Shown here one piece after another: positions 43,428-52,588 of a stretch of 64,000 nt of DNA (position 1 is its first letter; each line of letters starts with the position of its first letter). The notes under the pieces were generated by a model. It saw nothing but the letters and a program-made list of their open reading frames with translations. It did not search any database and was not told the origin of the DNA. A program made the translations under genes and the position numbers. Source of the DNA: Bacillota bacterium (GTDB taxonomy: Bacteria; Bacillota; Clostridia; Lachnospirales; Lachnospiraceae); contig JAEZKU010000024.1 of assembly GCA_023436065.1 (NCBI GenBank), forward strand, positions 1 to 64,000, in the 5' to 3' direction.

Positions 43428-44307
43428 TTGTTGGAGCCTTTGACTTCTTTAAAAAACTGAACTTGGTCTCCGACAAAATAACTGCTACAAAAATTAATGC
43501 AAATCCGAAAAACAGCTTAACATTAATAATCTCATGATAAAAAATGACCGAGAATAAGACTCCGAATACTGACTCCAGGCTCATGATAATAGCCGCCGGT
43601 GCCGGATGCGTATACTTCTGACCTATGTTCTGGCAAAGAAGTGCTATCGCTGTCGCAAAGACCGCCAGATAAAGCAAAGAGGATACTGTACCGACTGTCC
43701 ATATCGTAGGAATATCTTCAAAAACAAGTCCGATGACCCAGGAATAAACAGCAGAATATCCAAACTGAACGATTGTGAGAAGTATCGGATCTCTTTCACC
43801 TGAGAATTTCGCAACAGCCACGATATGAGCCGCATAGACAGTTCCGGCAGCAATCGTAAACGCATCTCCCATTCTGATACTGAGATCACCATTTAGAGAC
43901 ACCAATCCAATACCGACAATACCAACAAAGGCCGCGATAATATTATATTTATCCGGCTTTTTCTTATCTACAGCCCAGAACAAAAACGGCACAAGTACGC
44001 AATAAATTGCCGTAAGAAAGGCATTTTTCCCCGGTGTCGTATCCGTAATTCCTATCGTCTGCAAGCTATATGAAAGAAATAAAAAGGTACCTAAAATACC
44101 TCCCTTGATAAAGTAATCCTTATTCAATTTGCGAAGTCTTTTACTAAAAATCAGACAAAGTAATATGCCTGCAATGGTAAACCGGAAAGCCAATAACATA
44201 TGCGGTTGCATTACATCCATAGAATTCTTCACAACAATAAACGAGCTGCCCCAGATCAGTGTAGCTCCAAATAAAGCAATTTTTGCCCCTATCACACGCT
44301 TGTCCAT
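43402..44307 (-). CDS. EamA/DMT-family transporter
   Basis: A 301-residue transporter with ten hydrophobic segments and two EamA repeats (KIALFGATLIWGSSFIVVKN, then ITDTTPGKNAFLTAIYCVLV and the second repeat from NIIAAFVGIVGIGLVSL). Members move amino acids, nucleosides or other metabolites; the substrate is unknown. ATG follows GAGGGAG. It has its own promoter at 44360-44388 and is not closely similar in sequence to the EamA gene at 32665-33624. Confidence 0.92.
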   Translation of the reverse strand: MDKRVIGAKIALFGATLIWGSSFIVVKNSMDVMQPHMLLAFRFTIAGILLCLIFSKRLRKLNKDYFIKGGILGTFLFLSYSLQTIGITDTTPGKNAFLTAIYCVLVPFLFWAVDKKKPDKYNIIAAFVGIVGIGLVSLNGDLSIRMGDAFTIAAGTVYAAHIVAVAKFSGERDPILLTIVQFGYSAVYSWVIGLVFEDIPTIWTVGTVSSLLYLAVFATAIALLCQNIGQKYTHPAPAAIIMSLESVFGVLFSVIFYHEIINVKLFFGFALIFVAVILSETKFSFLKKSKAPTIIPEDILE

Positions 44308-44359
44308 TTATTTTCTCCCTCATTCTGTATCCGGTTGTTTTGAAACCATATATCTGCAC

Positions 44360-44388
44360 ATTCTAGCATACTATCCCAAAAGGCACAA
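44360..44388 (-). promoter_or_regulatory. promoter for the EamA gene
   Basis: Minus-strand TTGTGC (44383-44388) and TAGAAT (44360-44365) with a 17-base spacer, about 50 bases before the start codon. Confidence 0.55.
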
Positions 44389-44456
44389 TCTTTTTTTCTA
44401 TGTAAAATACCAAAACTAGGCATCAGAGCCAGCTCTGGTATTATAAGTATGAGGCT

Positions 44457-45197
44457 TTAAGGTCTTCGATAGCTCATTCTGCCCCTGCTCGGATACATGG
44501 ACGGATATGGCAGGACTTCGGGTTCATAGCCATAGCTGTCAGCGGTACAGTTTGACTGCAAAAAGCACAGGAACCAGTCCAGACAATACTGCCCTTCTCC
44601 AACCTGCTGTACTCTCTCCTTTGCACCTGCACAGGTCCCTGGCGGTGGTAATATCACATCTTCGCAGGGCATCCAATTTGCAGGCGTTGCAACATTTTCA
44701 GCATCGGATTTCTGTAAAGCGATTATGATACGCTTTATCTCCTGCATATTGCGTCCTGTAGTTGCGGGATAATACAGGATGGCTCTTATGATTCCATTAG
44801 GGTCAATGATAAATACCGAACGCACTGTCTGGGTAGTGGAGTACTCCGGATGCAGCATTCCGTACTCTTTCGCAATATCCATCTTGATATCGGCAATCAA
44901 CGGAAAAGTTACCTCCATATGCTTGATATCCTTCCAGACCAGCTCCTTGATTCTTCTCAGCCAGGCAATATGTGAATAGATCGAATCAATCGACAGACCA
45001 ACCAGTTCTGTATTCAATTCCTTGAATTCCTCCATCATAGCTGCAAAGGTCATGAATTCTGTCGTACACACCGGAGTAAAATCAGCGGGGTGGCTGAAAA
45101 AAATTACCCAGCATCCTCTGAAATCCTCCGGAAAGTTGATTTCTCCCTGAGTTGTAACCGCATGAAAAGCGGGTGCAGGATCTCCGATTAACGGCAT
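44457..45197 (-). CDS. peroxiredoxin, Prx6/1-Cys-like
   Basis: Thiol peroxidase of about 246 residues. The peroxidatic cysteine is C44 in HPADFTPVCTTEF; LGLSIDSIYSHIAW-type and TTQTVRSVFIIDPNGIIRA segments and TTGRNMQEIKRIIIALQ place it in the Prx6-like group. The C-terminus has further cysteines (CAGAKER, QYCLDWFLCF, SNC) and ends in a Tyr/Pro/Arg-rich tail of about 30 residues longer than usual. ATG at 45197 follows AAGGAG by ten bases; the open frame continues 52 codons upstream without similarity. Confidence 0.92.
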   Translation of the reverse strand: MPLIGDPAPAFHAVTTQGEINFPEDFRGCWVIFFSHPADFTPVCTTEFMTFAAMMEEFKELNTELVGLSIDSIYSHIAWLRRIKELVWKDIKHMEVTFPLIADIKMDIAKEYGMLHPEYSTTQTVRSVFIIDPNGIIRAILYYPATTGRNMQEIKRIIIALQKSDAENVATPANWMPCEDVILPPPGTCAGAKERVQQVGEGQYCLDWFLCFLQSNCTADSYGYEPEVLPYPSMYPSRGRMSYRRP

Positions 45198-45389
45198 AGG
45201 ATTAAGACTCCTTCTCTCATGATAGCTACTGATACTACAATGATATGTCAAAAAACCTTTTCTGCTACTTGTCCTTCTGCCATTCTTTCTCATTCTTATC
45301 CTGTACTCTTTACGCTGTTTGATTATTCTTGTTATATTCTGTGGTAACATCAATGTTCCTATTAAAATTGAACAAATATTAATTTACTA

Positions 45390-45418
45390 TTGGTATTTTT
45401 TTATAAATACTGTATAAT
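45390..45418 (+). promoter_or_regulatory. promoter for the small membrane protein gene
   Basis: Plus-strand TTGGTA (45390-45395) and TATAAT (45413-45418) with a 17-base spacer, 72 bases before the start at 45491. Confidence 0.7.
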
Positions 45419-45490
45419 AATATTGACAGCATGCTAGTTTTCATCGACACAAACTTAGTTTTCGTAAACTTTGGGAAGGCGGGATGAAGA

Positions 45491-45814
45491 ATGTACCATT
45501 CAATGATTTGTTGGTTTTTAGCATTATGTTTTGTTGTTTATGGTTTCAGAGCAATGTATAGCAGGAAACCCTATGGAATTTATTCCTCCATGAAAGCACC
45601 TGACAGTAACGATATCACTGATATCAAAGCTTATAATCATTCTGTTGGCTGGTTGTTTCATGGTTTTTCATTCCTGTTTATTTTGGTAAGTTTTCATGTT
45701 AATGCCGATGCTTTAACCTCAGGGATCCTCCTCGCTTTGACCTTCTTCCTTGGCTCCCTGCTGTTTATGGTGATCTATGAGACGGTAATTGTAAAACGCT
45801 ACATTAAGCATTAA
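45491..45814 (+). CDS. hypothetical small membrane protein
   Basis: A 107-residue protein with three hydrophobic segments: about 4-20 (SMICWFLALCFVVYGF), about 50-68 and about 73-98 (the last with a Phe/Leu-rich core). A short soluble loop RKPYGIYSSMKAPDSNDITDIKAYN separates the first two, vaguely like DUF3784-type proteins. Function unknown. It has its own promoter and terminator. Confidence 0.75.
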   Translation: MYHSMICWFLALCFVVYGFRAMYSRKPYGIYSSMKAPDSNDITDIKAYNHSVGWLFHGFSFLFILVSFHVNADALTSGILLALTFFLGSLLFMVIYETVIVKRYIKH

Positions 45815-45843
45815 TTCGGTAAAGTACGTATAGACAAAAAATA

Positions 45844-45885
45844 ACTGCCTGATCAGCTTCTATTCGCTGTATCCAGGCAGTTTTT
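45844..45885. terminator. bidirectional rho-independent terminator
   Basis: ACTGCCTG (45844-45851) and CAGGCAGT (45874-45881) pair, with TTTTTATATTT on the plus side and ATTTTTTG on the minus side. It serves the convergent small membrane protein and Fe-S protein genes. Confidence 0.88.
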
Positions 45886-45918
45886 ATATTTGTTATTAAG
45901 TTTACTTTATACTATAAA

Positions 45919-46701
45919 CTAATCCTCCAGGATTGTACCATCGGTTCCGATCGTTACCACTCTCCAGGGTATCATTTTTCCACTGTTAGCCAGAGCTGTT
46001 TTCACAGCCTGTACGATACCACCGCAGCAGGGAACTTCCATACGAATCACTGTGATACTCTTAAGATCATTCATTCTCAGAATCTGTGTCAGCTTTTCAG
46101 AATAATCTACTTCATCCAGCTTAGGACAACCGATCAGGGTAATCTTATTCTTCATAAAGCTATGAAAATCTCCGAAGGCATAGGCTGTACAGTCTGCAGC
46201 AATCAACAGATTGGCATTTGCAAAATAAGGTGCATTCGGGGGAACTAATTGGATCTGTACCGGCCATTGTCTGAGCTCAGAGACAACGGTTCTGGGGGAA
46301 TACTCTCTTTCTGAAGTAGCTGTCTGAGTAGTTTCCTGTCTGTTTAGGCTCATCATTCTGGAACCGGGACAACCTCCCATTCCGTGATGTGCTCCGTGAT
46401 GTGCTCCATGCTGGTGTCCGCCATGATTTGCATTGTGTGCAGCGGCCTTTGCCTGCTGTTCTTTCAGTTCGATATTGCGCTTTACTTCGTCCTCATTATA
46501 TTCCAAGGCTTCTCTTTCTTCAAAGCTGATTGCACCGGTCGGACAAACCGGAAGGCAATTTCCGAGACCGTCGCAGTAATCATCACGAAGTAGTTTTGCT
46601 TTCCCGTCCACCAGACCGATTGCTGACTCATGACAGGCATTCACGCATAAACCACAACCATTACAGAGTTCTTCATTAATTTTGATTATTTTACGTACCA
46701 T
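45919..46701 (-). CDS. 4Fe-4S ferredoxin-type protein with His-rich linker
   Basis: A 260-residue protein. Residues 1-70 hold two 4Fe-4S motifs (CNGCGLCVNACH and CDGLGNCLPVCP). A linker at about 100-118 contains many histidines (HGGHQHGAHHGAHHG), a likely metal-binding stretch. The C-terminal domain (about 155-260) has PYFANANLLIAADCTAYAFGDFH and IRMEVPCCGGIVQAVKTAL, with cysteines that may bind another cofactor. It is probably an iron-sulfur redox or sensor protein; the partner is unknown. ATG at 46701 follows GGAGG. Confidence 0.85.
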   Translation of the reverse strand: MVRKIIKINEELCNGCGLCVNACHESAIGLVDGKAKLLRDDYCDGLGNCLPVCPTGAISFEEREALEYNEDEVKRNIELKEQQAKAAAHNANHGGHQHGAHHGAHHGMGGCPGSRMMSLNRQETTQTATSEREYSPRTVVSELRQWPVQIQLVPPNAPYFANANLLIAADCTAYAFGDFHSFMKNKITLIGCPKLDEVDYSEKLTQILRMNDLKSITVIRMEVPCCGGIVQAVKTALANSGKMIPWRVVTIGTDGTILED

Positions 46702-46803
46702 GTGATATCCTCCTATATTCAAAGACAATTTTATTCTGTTTCCGTTTATTCATACCGGATAACTTATGCTCTATCCTTGAGTTCATTATATAGGACTTGA
46801 CGC

Positions 46804-46835
46804 ACAAAATGTGTAGCCATGGCTACACATTTTGT
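46804..46835. promoter_or_regulatory. 32-bp perfect palindrome upstream of the Fe-S gene
   Basis: ACAAAATGTGTAGCCA (46804-46819) is followed directly by its exact reverse complement (46820-46835). A minus-strand TATAAT lies at 46785-46790, so the palindrome covers where the -35 of the Fe-S gene promoter would be. It also starts 18 bases past the tdk stop and is followed by TTTTGTG, so it may double as the tdk terminator. Confidence 0.75.
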
Positions 46836-46852
46836 TCTTAGGTCTATTCTTT

Positions 46853-47425
46853 TTACTTTTTCTGATTCTCAATAAAGCATTGATAGCACATTGCCGTATA
46901 CTTGTCATTACCACCGATCAATATCTGCTCACCTTCGGTAATGATCTTTCCGTTCTCATCCAACCGTACATTTACGGTTGCTTTTCGTCCGCAGGAACAG
47001 ATTGTCTTAATCTCAGTAATGGAATCCGCTATCTCCATCAGCCTTTTGCTTCCCGGAAACATCCTTGTCCTAAAATCTGCCCTCAGACCGAAGCACAATA
47101 CAGGTACGTTATAATCAATTACTATCATCGACAGCTGATCTACCTGAGCCTCTGAAAGGAACTGGCTTTCATCCACTATGATGACATCAATCTGCTCTGT
47201 CAGCTTCTGATAGCTTTGATAGACATCCTCTGTGCAAGGAAGCACATATGCAGGTGCCTCCAGCCCTGCACGGGACTTCACCAATCCATTCCCGTCCCTG
47301 CTGTCGGTCTGTGGTTTGATCAGCCAGACACGCATTCCACGCTCTTCATAATTGAACTTAGTTATTAATGCCTGGGCTGTCTTAGAGCTTCCCATAACCC
47401 CGTATTTAAAATATAATTTCGCCAT
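46853..47425 (-). CDS. tdk: thymidine kinase
   Basis: Type II thymidine kinase for pyrimidine salvage. About 190 residues. The P-loop region is YGVMGSSKTAQAL (TxxGKST-like variant), with VDESQFLSEAQV (catalytic Glu) and VLCFGLRADFRTRMFPGS, and zinc cysteines in CSCGRKA and CYQCF. ATG at 47425 follows AAAAGGAAA. It lies downstream of the nucleoside ABC importer on the same strand, fitting a salvage role. Confidence 0.95.
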   Translation of the reverse strand: MAKLYFKYGVMGSSKTAQALITKFNYEERGMRVWLIKPQTDSRDGNGLVKSRAGLEAPAYVLPCTEDVYQSYQKLTEQIDVIIVDESQFLSEAQVDQLSMIVIDYNVPVLCFGLRADFRTRMFPGSKRLMEIADSITEIKTICSCGRKATVNVRLDENGKIITEGEQILIGGNDKYTAMCYQCFIENQKK

Positions 47426-47503
47426 AGTCTGTTTCCTTTTCCAGCAGTAAGAACTCACTGCTCTTTGTTCTTTACTAATGATTATCGTGTCAGTATTACT
47501 GTT

Positions 47504-48469
47504 CTATCTGGTACTCTTATCGTAAGGGATACCTTCTGCTTTAGGAGCTCTTGATTTCCTCGAGGTAAAGACGAGAACAATCATGGTCGCTACATATGGA
47601 AGCATCTTATAATATGCCTGGTTCAATTCCAGATTATTTAAGAATGGAATTAAGGCAACCGAATATGCCAAGGTACGCAGGAACGCAAAGAATAATGCTG
47701 CAAACATGATTCTCCAGGGCTTCCACTGGCCAAAGATCATAACCGCCAATGCAAGGAAACCGAAGCCTGCTACACCGGTGTGTCCATTCACATTACCATC
47801 CATGACACCAACGGAATAAAAGAAACCACCGACACCACCGAGTAAGCCTGAAATACCAACACCGAAATATCTCATATGATGTACATTGATACCTACTGAA
47901 TCAGCTGCCTGAGGATGTTCACCACAGGAACGTAACCTTAAGCCAAACTTTGTCGTGTAAAAGACAATAACAGAGAGGAACATAATCAGGAAACCGATGT
48001 AAACAGTAATATAAGTATTCTTAAAGAATAAATCTCCAAGGACAGGAATATTACTCAGTCCGGGAACAGACTTAATATAGAAATTAACGTCTGTTGTGAT
48101 ACCGTCGCTCTGGAATTTCATTTTTGCAAAGAGTAATACCACCGCAGGGATAAGCATATTCAGTGCTGTACCGGAGATGGTCTGATCTGCCTTCATATTG
48201 ATTGCTGCAAAGGCCAGGAGCATGGAATATGCAATACCTGTAATTGCTGCAACAAGCATCGCGATCAGGAGAATAATCTGCGGATTCATTCCGGTTCCTT
48301 GGATAAAATATACCGTAAGACATCCAAAGAAAGCACCAAATAACATGATACCCTCTAAGGCAAGGTTGATGACGCCGCTTCGTTCGCTGAACATACCACC
48401 GAGTGCAACCAGCAATAAGGGAATTGCTACGGGAAGCATATTTTGAATTAAGTAATATAAAGTATCCAT
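47504..48469 (-). CDS. ABC transporter permease, Nup/BmpD-type nucleoside importer
   Basis: A 321-residue membrane permease of the branched-chain/nucleoside-type ABC family (NupQ-like), with about eight to nine hydrophobic segments. Conserved GVINLALEGIMLFGAF near residue 32 and SVGINVHHMRYFGVGISGLLGG mark it as the second permease of a BMP/Nup importer. It starts two bases after the nupP-like stop, with AAGGAGG inside the previous gene's end. Confidence 0.93.
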   Translation of the reverse strand: MDTLYYLIQNMLPVAIPLLLVALGGMFSERSGVINLALEGIMLFGAFFGCLTVYFIQGTGMNPQIILLIAMLVAAITGIAYSMLLAFAAINMKADQTISGTALNMLIPAVVLLFAKMKFQSDGITTDVNFYIKSVPGLSNIPVLGDLFFKNTYITVYIGFLIMFLSVIVFYTTKFGLRLRSCGEHPQAADSVGINVHHMRYFGVGISGLLGGVGGFFYSVGVMDGNVNGHTGVAGFGFLALAVMIFGQWKPWRIMFAALFFAFLRTLAYSVALIPFLNNLELNQAYYKMLPYVATMIVLVFTSRKSRAPKAEGIPYDKSTR

Positions 48470-48471
48470 TG

Positions 48472-49620
48472 CTACGCCTCCTTACTCTTAACAGATTTCT
48501 GATCCGGCTGATGATTCTCTTTCTTCTCTCTTCTGCTCTTCATGTATTTCGCAATCGTAGCATTCATAATCAATGCAAAGGAGGAGAAATAAATAATAAC
48601 GGCGATAACAACATCGATGATCTCCGGCTTATAACCCAGCAGGCTGGCTAACGTTCCGCCTCTTTGAATATGCGAAATAAATATGGAGGAGAAGATAATA
48701 CCGATTGGATTAGCAAAGCCCAAAAGTGCTACTGCAATACCATTAAAACCATTGGCTGCAATAACGCTGATTGGCTCATAGGTCATACTGCTTCCTGCAA
48801 TGGTGGAAGGTGCAAGGATTGCAAAAGCACCGCCGAGACCTGACAAAGCGCCCGCTATTACCATCGTAAGGATGGTATTTCTCTTATCATTCATACCGGC
48901 ATATTTGCTGGCAAATTTATTAAAGCCGGTTGCTTTCAGTTCGTATCCGAAGACTGTCTTATTCAGTGTGATGTATAGCACTACTGCAATCAGAACTGCG
49001 ATTATGATAGCCACATTGACATTGGAATTCGGGACACCAAGAGAAGGTATCTGTGCGCTTTGCGGAAGATAAGCCGTTCTTGTCTTAGTAGATACATACA
49101 TGGTAGCATTGCCCTGAATCAGCATATCCACAATATACATACCGATATAGTTAAACATAATAGAGGTAATAACCTCATTTACATTACAGAGTGCCTTTAA
49201 TATACCGGGAATGAAGCCCCAGAGCATACCTCCGATCATACCGGCAAGTACGCAGGCAATCCAATGGATCGAGGGGGGCATCTCCCACATAAAGCCAACA
49301 TACAATGCAAAGAACATACCCATGGTATATTGTCCGGAAGCACCGATGTTAAATAGGCCCATCTTAAATGCAAAACCGACGGATAGACCTGTCATCAGAA
49401 TCGGTGTTGCGAAATAAAACACATCGCCTATTCTGGAAAAACCTCCGAACAGAACTCTGCCGAAGCCCGGTAAAGAGTTCGCCGGCAAGGCTACGATCAT
49501 GATAACAAAACCAAATATCAATCCTAAGGCAATAGCCAATAACGCTGCTGTGAAGGAAGAAAAGCCTTTGCTTTTCGTAATAGTCTTCACACGGTTAGAA
49601 GAAATTTTATTATTCTGCAT
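48472..49620 (-). CDS. ABC transporter permease, NupP-like
   Basis: A 382-residue membrane permease, first permease of the importer. Typical segments include LPANSLPGFGRVLFGGF, GLFNIGASGQYTMGMFFALYVG and NEVITSIMFNYIGMYIVDMLI. ATG at 49620 is preferred because AAGGAG lies seven bases upstream; it overlaps the end of the ATPase gene by 11 bases, showing translational coupling. The C-terminus is Lys/Gln-rich. Confidence 0.93.
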   Translation of the reverse strand: MQNNKISSNRVKTITKSKGFSSFTAALLAIALGLIFGFVIMIVALPANSLPGFGRVLFGGFSRIGDVFYFATPILMTGLSVGFAFKMGLFNIGASGQYTMGMFFALYVGFMWEMPPSIHWIACVLAGMIGGMLWGFIPGILKALCNVNEVITSIMFNYIGMYIVDMLIQGNATMYVSTKTRTAYLPQSAQIPSLGVPNSNVNVAIIIAVLIAVVLYITLNKTVFGYELKATGFNKFASKYAGMNDKRNTILTMVIAGALSGLGGAFAILAPSTIAGSSMTYEPISVIAANGFNGIAVALLGFANPIGIIFSSIFISHIQRGGTLASLLGYKPEIIDVVIAVIIYFSSFALIMNATIAKYMKSRREKKENHQPDQKSVKSKEA

Positions 49621-51157
49621 GTCCTTTCTCCTTTCCTGTACTGCGCTTTGCACCTGACATATATAAGCCTAGTTCCTGAACCGTTGTCTTCTTCGGATCA
49701 AGCTCGCCTACAATCTCACCCTCATACATAACCAGAATACGGTCACTGACATTCATAACCTCATCCAGCTCCAGGGATACCAGCAATACACCTTTTCCTT
49801 CATCCCTGTTCTTCACAAGCTGTTTGTGTATGAATTCTATCGCTCCGACATCAAGACCACGGGTGGGCTGAACCGCAACGAGAAGCTCATGCTCTTTATC
49901 TATCTCTCTGGCAATGATTGCTTTCTGCTGATTACCGCCGGACATACTCCGGGCGATGGTAATCGGTCCCTGTCCGCTTCTGACATCATATTCAGCAATC
50001 AGTTTTTCTGCATAAGTACGTACCGCAGGCTTCTTAATAAATCCGCGCTTTTGAAAATCACGCTGCCAATAACGCTGAAGGACAATATTGTCCTCCAGGG
50101 AATAGTCCAAAACCAATCCATATTTGTGGCGATCCTCCGGAATATGACTCATACCGGATTTAGAACGTTTACGGATATTCGCTTTTGTGATGTCCTTTCC
50201 CTTCAGCTTTATGGAGCCCTTACTCATCTTCTCCAGACCTGTCAGGGCAGCGATCAGCTCAGTCTGACCATTTCCTTCAATTCCTGCAAGGCAGACGATT
50301 TCTCCTGCTTTAACCTCGAAGGATACATCCTTGACCGCATTGTTCTTACTTCTCTTTGAAGGTACCGTTACACCCTGAACGGAGAGAACCACCTGACCGA
50401 TAGCTTTCTCTTGTTTCTCAACCGTGAAGTTGACATCCCTACCTACCATCATCTTAGACAGCTCTTCCTTGGTAGTATCCTTTATATTAACAGTACCGAT
50501 GCATTTTCCCTTGCGAAGAACCGTACAGCGATCGGCAACCGACATGATCTCATTTAATTTATGCGTGATGAAGAGGATGGATTTCCCTTCTTTAGCAAAG
50601 CCACGCATAATTTCCATCAACTCATCGATTTCCTGGGGTGTTAAGACTGCAGTCGGTTCATCAAATATCAGAATATCATTATTACGATATAACATTTTTA
50701 AAATCTCTACACGTTGCTGCATTCCTACCGATATCTTTTCAATGAGGGCATCAGGATCTACCTGAAGTCCATATTGCTTACTGAGAGCCATCACTCTTTC
50801 CCTGGCTTCCTTCTTCTGAAGAAATCCCATCTTATTCGGTTCAACACCAAGGATAATATTCTCTAACACCGTAAAAATCTCCACCAGCTTAAAATGCTGA
50901 TGCACCATACCAATACCAAGCCTGTTGGCATCGTTAGGATTATTGATTTGGACAACTTCACCGTTCTTTTTGATTTCACCCTTCTCCGCCTGATAAAGAC
51001 CGAAGAGAACACTCATCAAGGTGGATTTTCCCGCACCGTTTTCCCCGAGCAAGGCATGGATCTCACCCTTCTTCAATTGAAGGGTAATATCATCATTCGC
51101 GATAATACCGGGGAATTCTTTTGTGATATGATTCATTTCAATAATATAATTATCCAC
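49610..51157 (-). CDS. ABC transporter ATP-binding protein, NupO-like (two ATPase domains)
   Basis: A 515-residue protein with two nucleotide-binding domains. Domain 1 has Walker A GENGAGKSTLM (about 37-47), signature KISVGMQQRVEILK and Walker B LIFDEPTAVLTP. Domain 2 has GIEGNGQTELIAALTG in place of a canonical Walker A, signature SMSGGNQQKAIIARE and LVAVQPTRGLDVGA. The degenerate second site is usual for sugar/nucleoside importers. GTG at 51157 follows GGTGAGG by five bases. Confidence 0.95.
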   Translation of the reverse strand: MDNYIIEMNHITKEFPGIIANDDITLQLKKGEIHALLGENGAGKSTLMSVLFGLYQAEKGEIKKNGEVVQINNPNDANRLGIGMVHQHFKLVEIFTVLENIILGVEPNKMGFLQKKEARERVMALSKQYGLQVDPDALIEKISVGMQQRVEILKMLYRNNDILIFDEPTAVLTPQEIDELMEIMRGFAKEGKSILFITHKLNEIMSVADRCTVLRKGKCIGTVNIKDTTKEELSKMMVGRDVNFTVEKQEKAIGQVVLSVQGVTVPSKRSKNNAVKDVSFEVKAGEIVCLAGIEGNGQTELIAALTGLEKMSKGSIKLKGKDITKANIRKRSKSGMSHIPEDRHKYGLVLDYSLEDNIVLQRYWQRDFQKRGFIKKPAVRTYAEKLIAEYDVRSGQGPITIARSMSGGNQQKAIIAREIDKEHELLVAVQPTRGLDVGAIEFIHKQLVKNRDEGKGVLLVSLELDEVMNVSDRILVMYEGEIVGELDPKKTTVQELGLYMSGAKRSTGKEKGHAE

Positions 51158-51198
51158 GTTAACCTCACCGTTCAATTATTATTGTTTTGCTGCACCCA

Positions 51199-51234
51199 GA
51201 AAAAACAAGGGGAAAAGGTTTTTGCCTTTTCCCC
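51199..51234 (-). terminator. intra-operon terminator between the BMP protein and ABC genes
   Basis: GGGGAAAAGG (51209-51218) and CCTTTTCCCC (51225-51234) form a ten-bp stem; on the minus strand TTGTTTTTTC follows. It lies after the solute-binding protein gene and before the ATPase gene. Partial readthrough would give more binding protein than transporter, as is common for such importers. Confidence 0.85.
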
Positions 51235-51299
51235 CAAAATCACTTACTTACATAAGGCTCAGGCCAATATGCCGAATAGCTTCATGTGATTAAGCTTCA

Positions 51300-52427
51300 T
51301 TACTGTCTTGTTGTAACTGCAACTTTAACAAGATTGAGGTTTGTCTTCAGCTCGTCTGCTGTAGCATAACCGTTCGGGTCTGCAACTGTGAAGGTTCTTA
51401 CAGGAGCAACAGAACCATCTGCAAGTGTTGCATAAGCCTTATCATAATCAGCCTTGGTGAATGCGGTAAATCTGTCAAATGCATTTGCATTCGCATCGCC
51501 GATAACAGCGGTAGGAAGACCTACACCAGCATTGGATGCGTTAAATACTGTAGTCTTGCCTGCATAGGTATCCCAGGTTTTGTCATAGATGGAAGCAAGA
51601 ACTGCATATACGGATGCACCAAGACCCTTGGTAGCAGAAGTGATAACAGTATTGCTGTCATATCTCTGGTCAACGTCAACACCGATTACCTTAGCACCTG
51701 CTTCAGATGCTGCAGCCATAACACTCTTACCTACAGAACCGCCACAAGCGAAGATAACCTGTGTGCCTTCCTGATACATTGTCTTAGCAGTAGCCTTGTT
51801 GGTATCTGTCTCAGCGAAGTCACCGGTATAGTGATAGGTTACGGTAACAGCGCCGTCAGCCAGACCTAACTCATTAGCAGCTGCATCAGCGCCCTGAAGG
51901 AAACCATAACCGAAAGCCTGAACTGCAGGTACAGCCATACCACCCATGAAACCAAGCTTTGTCATACCATCCTTTACAGCAGCATAACCAGCCAGATAAC
52001 CGGACTGCTCTTCAGCATAAGTTACACTTGCAACATTGCTCTTTGTATCATAAGTTGAATAGTCAGCTGTATGAGGAGCACCGTCAAGTAAGATGAACTT
52101 TATATCGGGATACTTAGTCTGTGCTTCATAAATCGGAACTTCAAAAAGGAAACCGGGTGTTACGATAACCTTTGCACCGCTGGTAACAGCGTTGTCGATT
52201 GCTGCAAGATAACCAGCATCGGAAGCCTCTTCAGGCTTAATGTACTGATGAGTAATCTTCTTCTCTTCAGCATACTTCTTTACACCCTCCCAGGTACCCT
52301 GGTTAAAGGATTTGTCATCAATGTTACCCTTGTCCGTGATCATAGCGATTTCATAAGTTTTAGAACCGCATCCGACCAACGCGAATGCCATTACCATTAC
52401 AAGCAATAATGATAAAACTTTTTTCAT
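51300..52427 (-). CDS. BMP-family nucleoside-binding lipoprotein
   Basis: Solute-binding component of the adjacent importer. It is a 375-residue lipoprotein with signal peptide MKKVLSLLLVMVMAFALVGC and lipobox LVGC (Cys20). Family motifs are DKGNIDDKSFNQGTWEG, SAGY-type GYLAGYAAVKDG, GFMGGMAVPAVQAFGYGF and VIGVDVDQ. BMP proteins of this type bind purine or pyrimidine nucleosides. It has a promoter at 52518-52546 and a terminator between it and the ABC genes. Confidence 0.95.
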   Translation of the reverse strand: MKKVLSLLLVMVMAFALVGCGSKTYEIAMITDKGNIDDKSFNQGTWEGVKKYAEEKKITHQYIKPEEASDAGYLAAIDNAVTSGAKVIVTPGFLFEVPIYEAQTKYPDIKFILLDGAPHTADYSTYDTKSNVASVTYAEEQSGYLAGYAAVKDGMTKLGFMGGMAVPAVQAFGYGFLQGADAAANELGLADGAVTVTYHYTGDFAETDTNKATAKTMYQEGTQVIFACGGSVGKSVMAAASEAGAKVIGVDVDQRYDSNTVITSATKGLGASVYAVLASIYDKTWDTYAGKTTVFNASNAGVGLPTAVIGDANANAFDRFTAFTKADYDKAYATLADGSVAPVRTFTVADPNGYATADELKTNLNLVKVAVTTRQ

Positions 52428-52517
52428 AATATTACGTCCTCCCTGTATTGTTAGTATAAGTTGTTTTATCCGAAAACTTCATTGCAGCGAAAATTTCCGA
52501 ATAATCACTACTAAAAA

Positions 52518-52546
52518 ATAATACCATACTGAGACAAAATATTCAA
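52518..52546 (-). promoter_or_regulatory. promoter of the nucleoside importer operon
   Basis: Minus-strand TTGAAT (52541-52546) and TATTAT (52518-52523) with a 17-base spacer. The leader of about 85 bases shows no purine-riboswitch pattern. Confidence 0.75.
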
Positions 52547-52588
52547 GAGTACACATGTCCAAATTCAGTAATTTTGAACATATATTGG

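Noticed and set aside
52428..52588. possible purine riboswitch before the nucleoside importer
   Set aside because: The leader lacks the paired loop sequences and three-stem layout of the purine aptamer; only a promoter is supportable.
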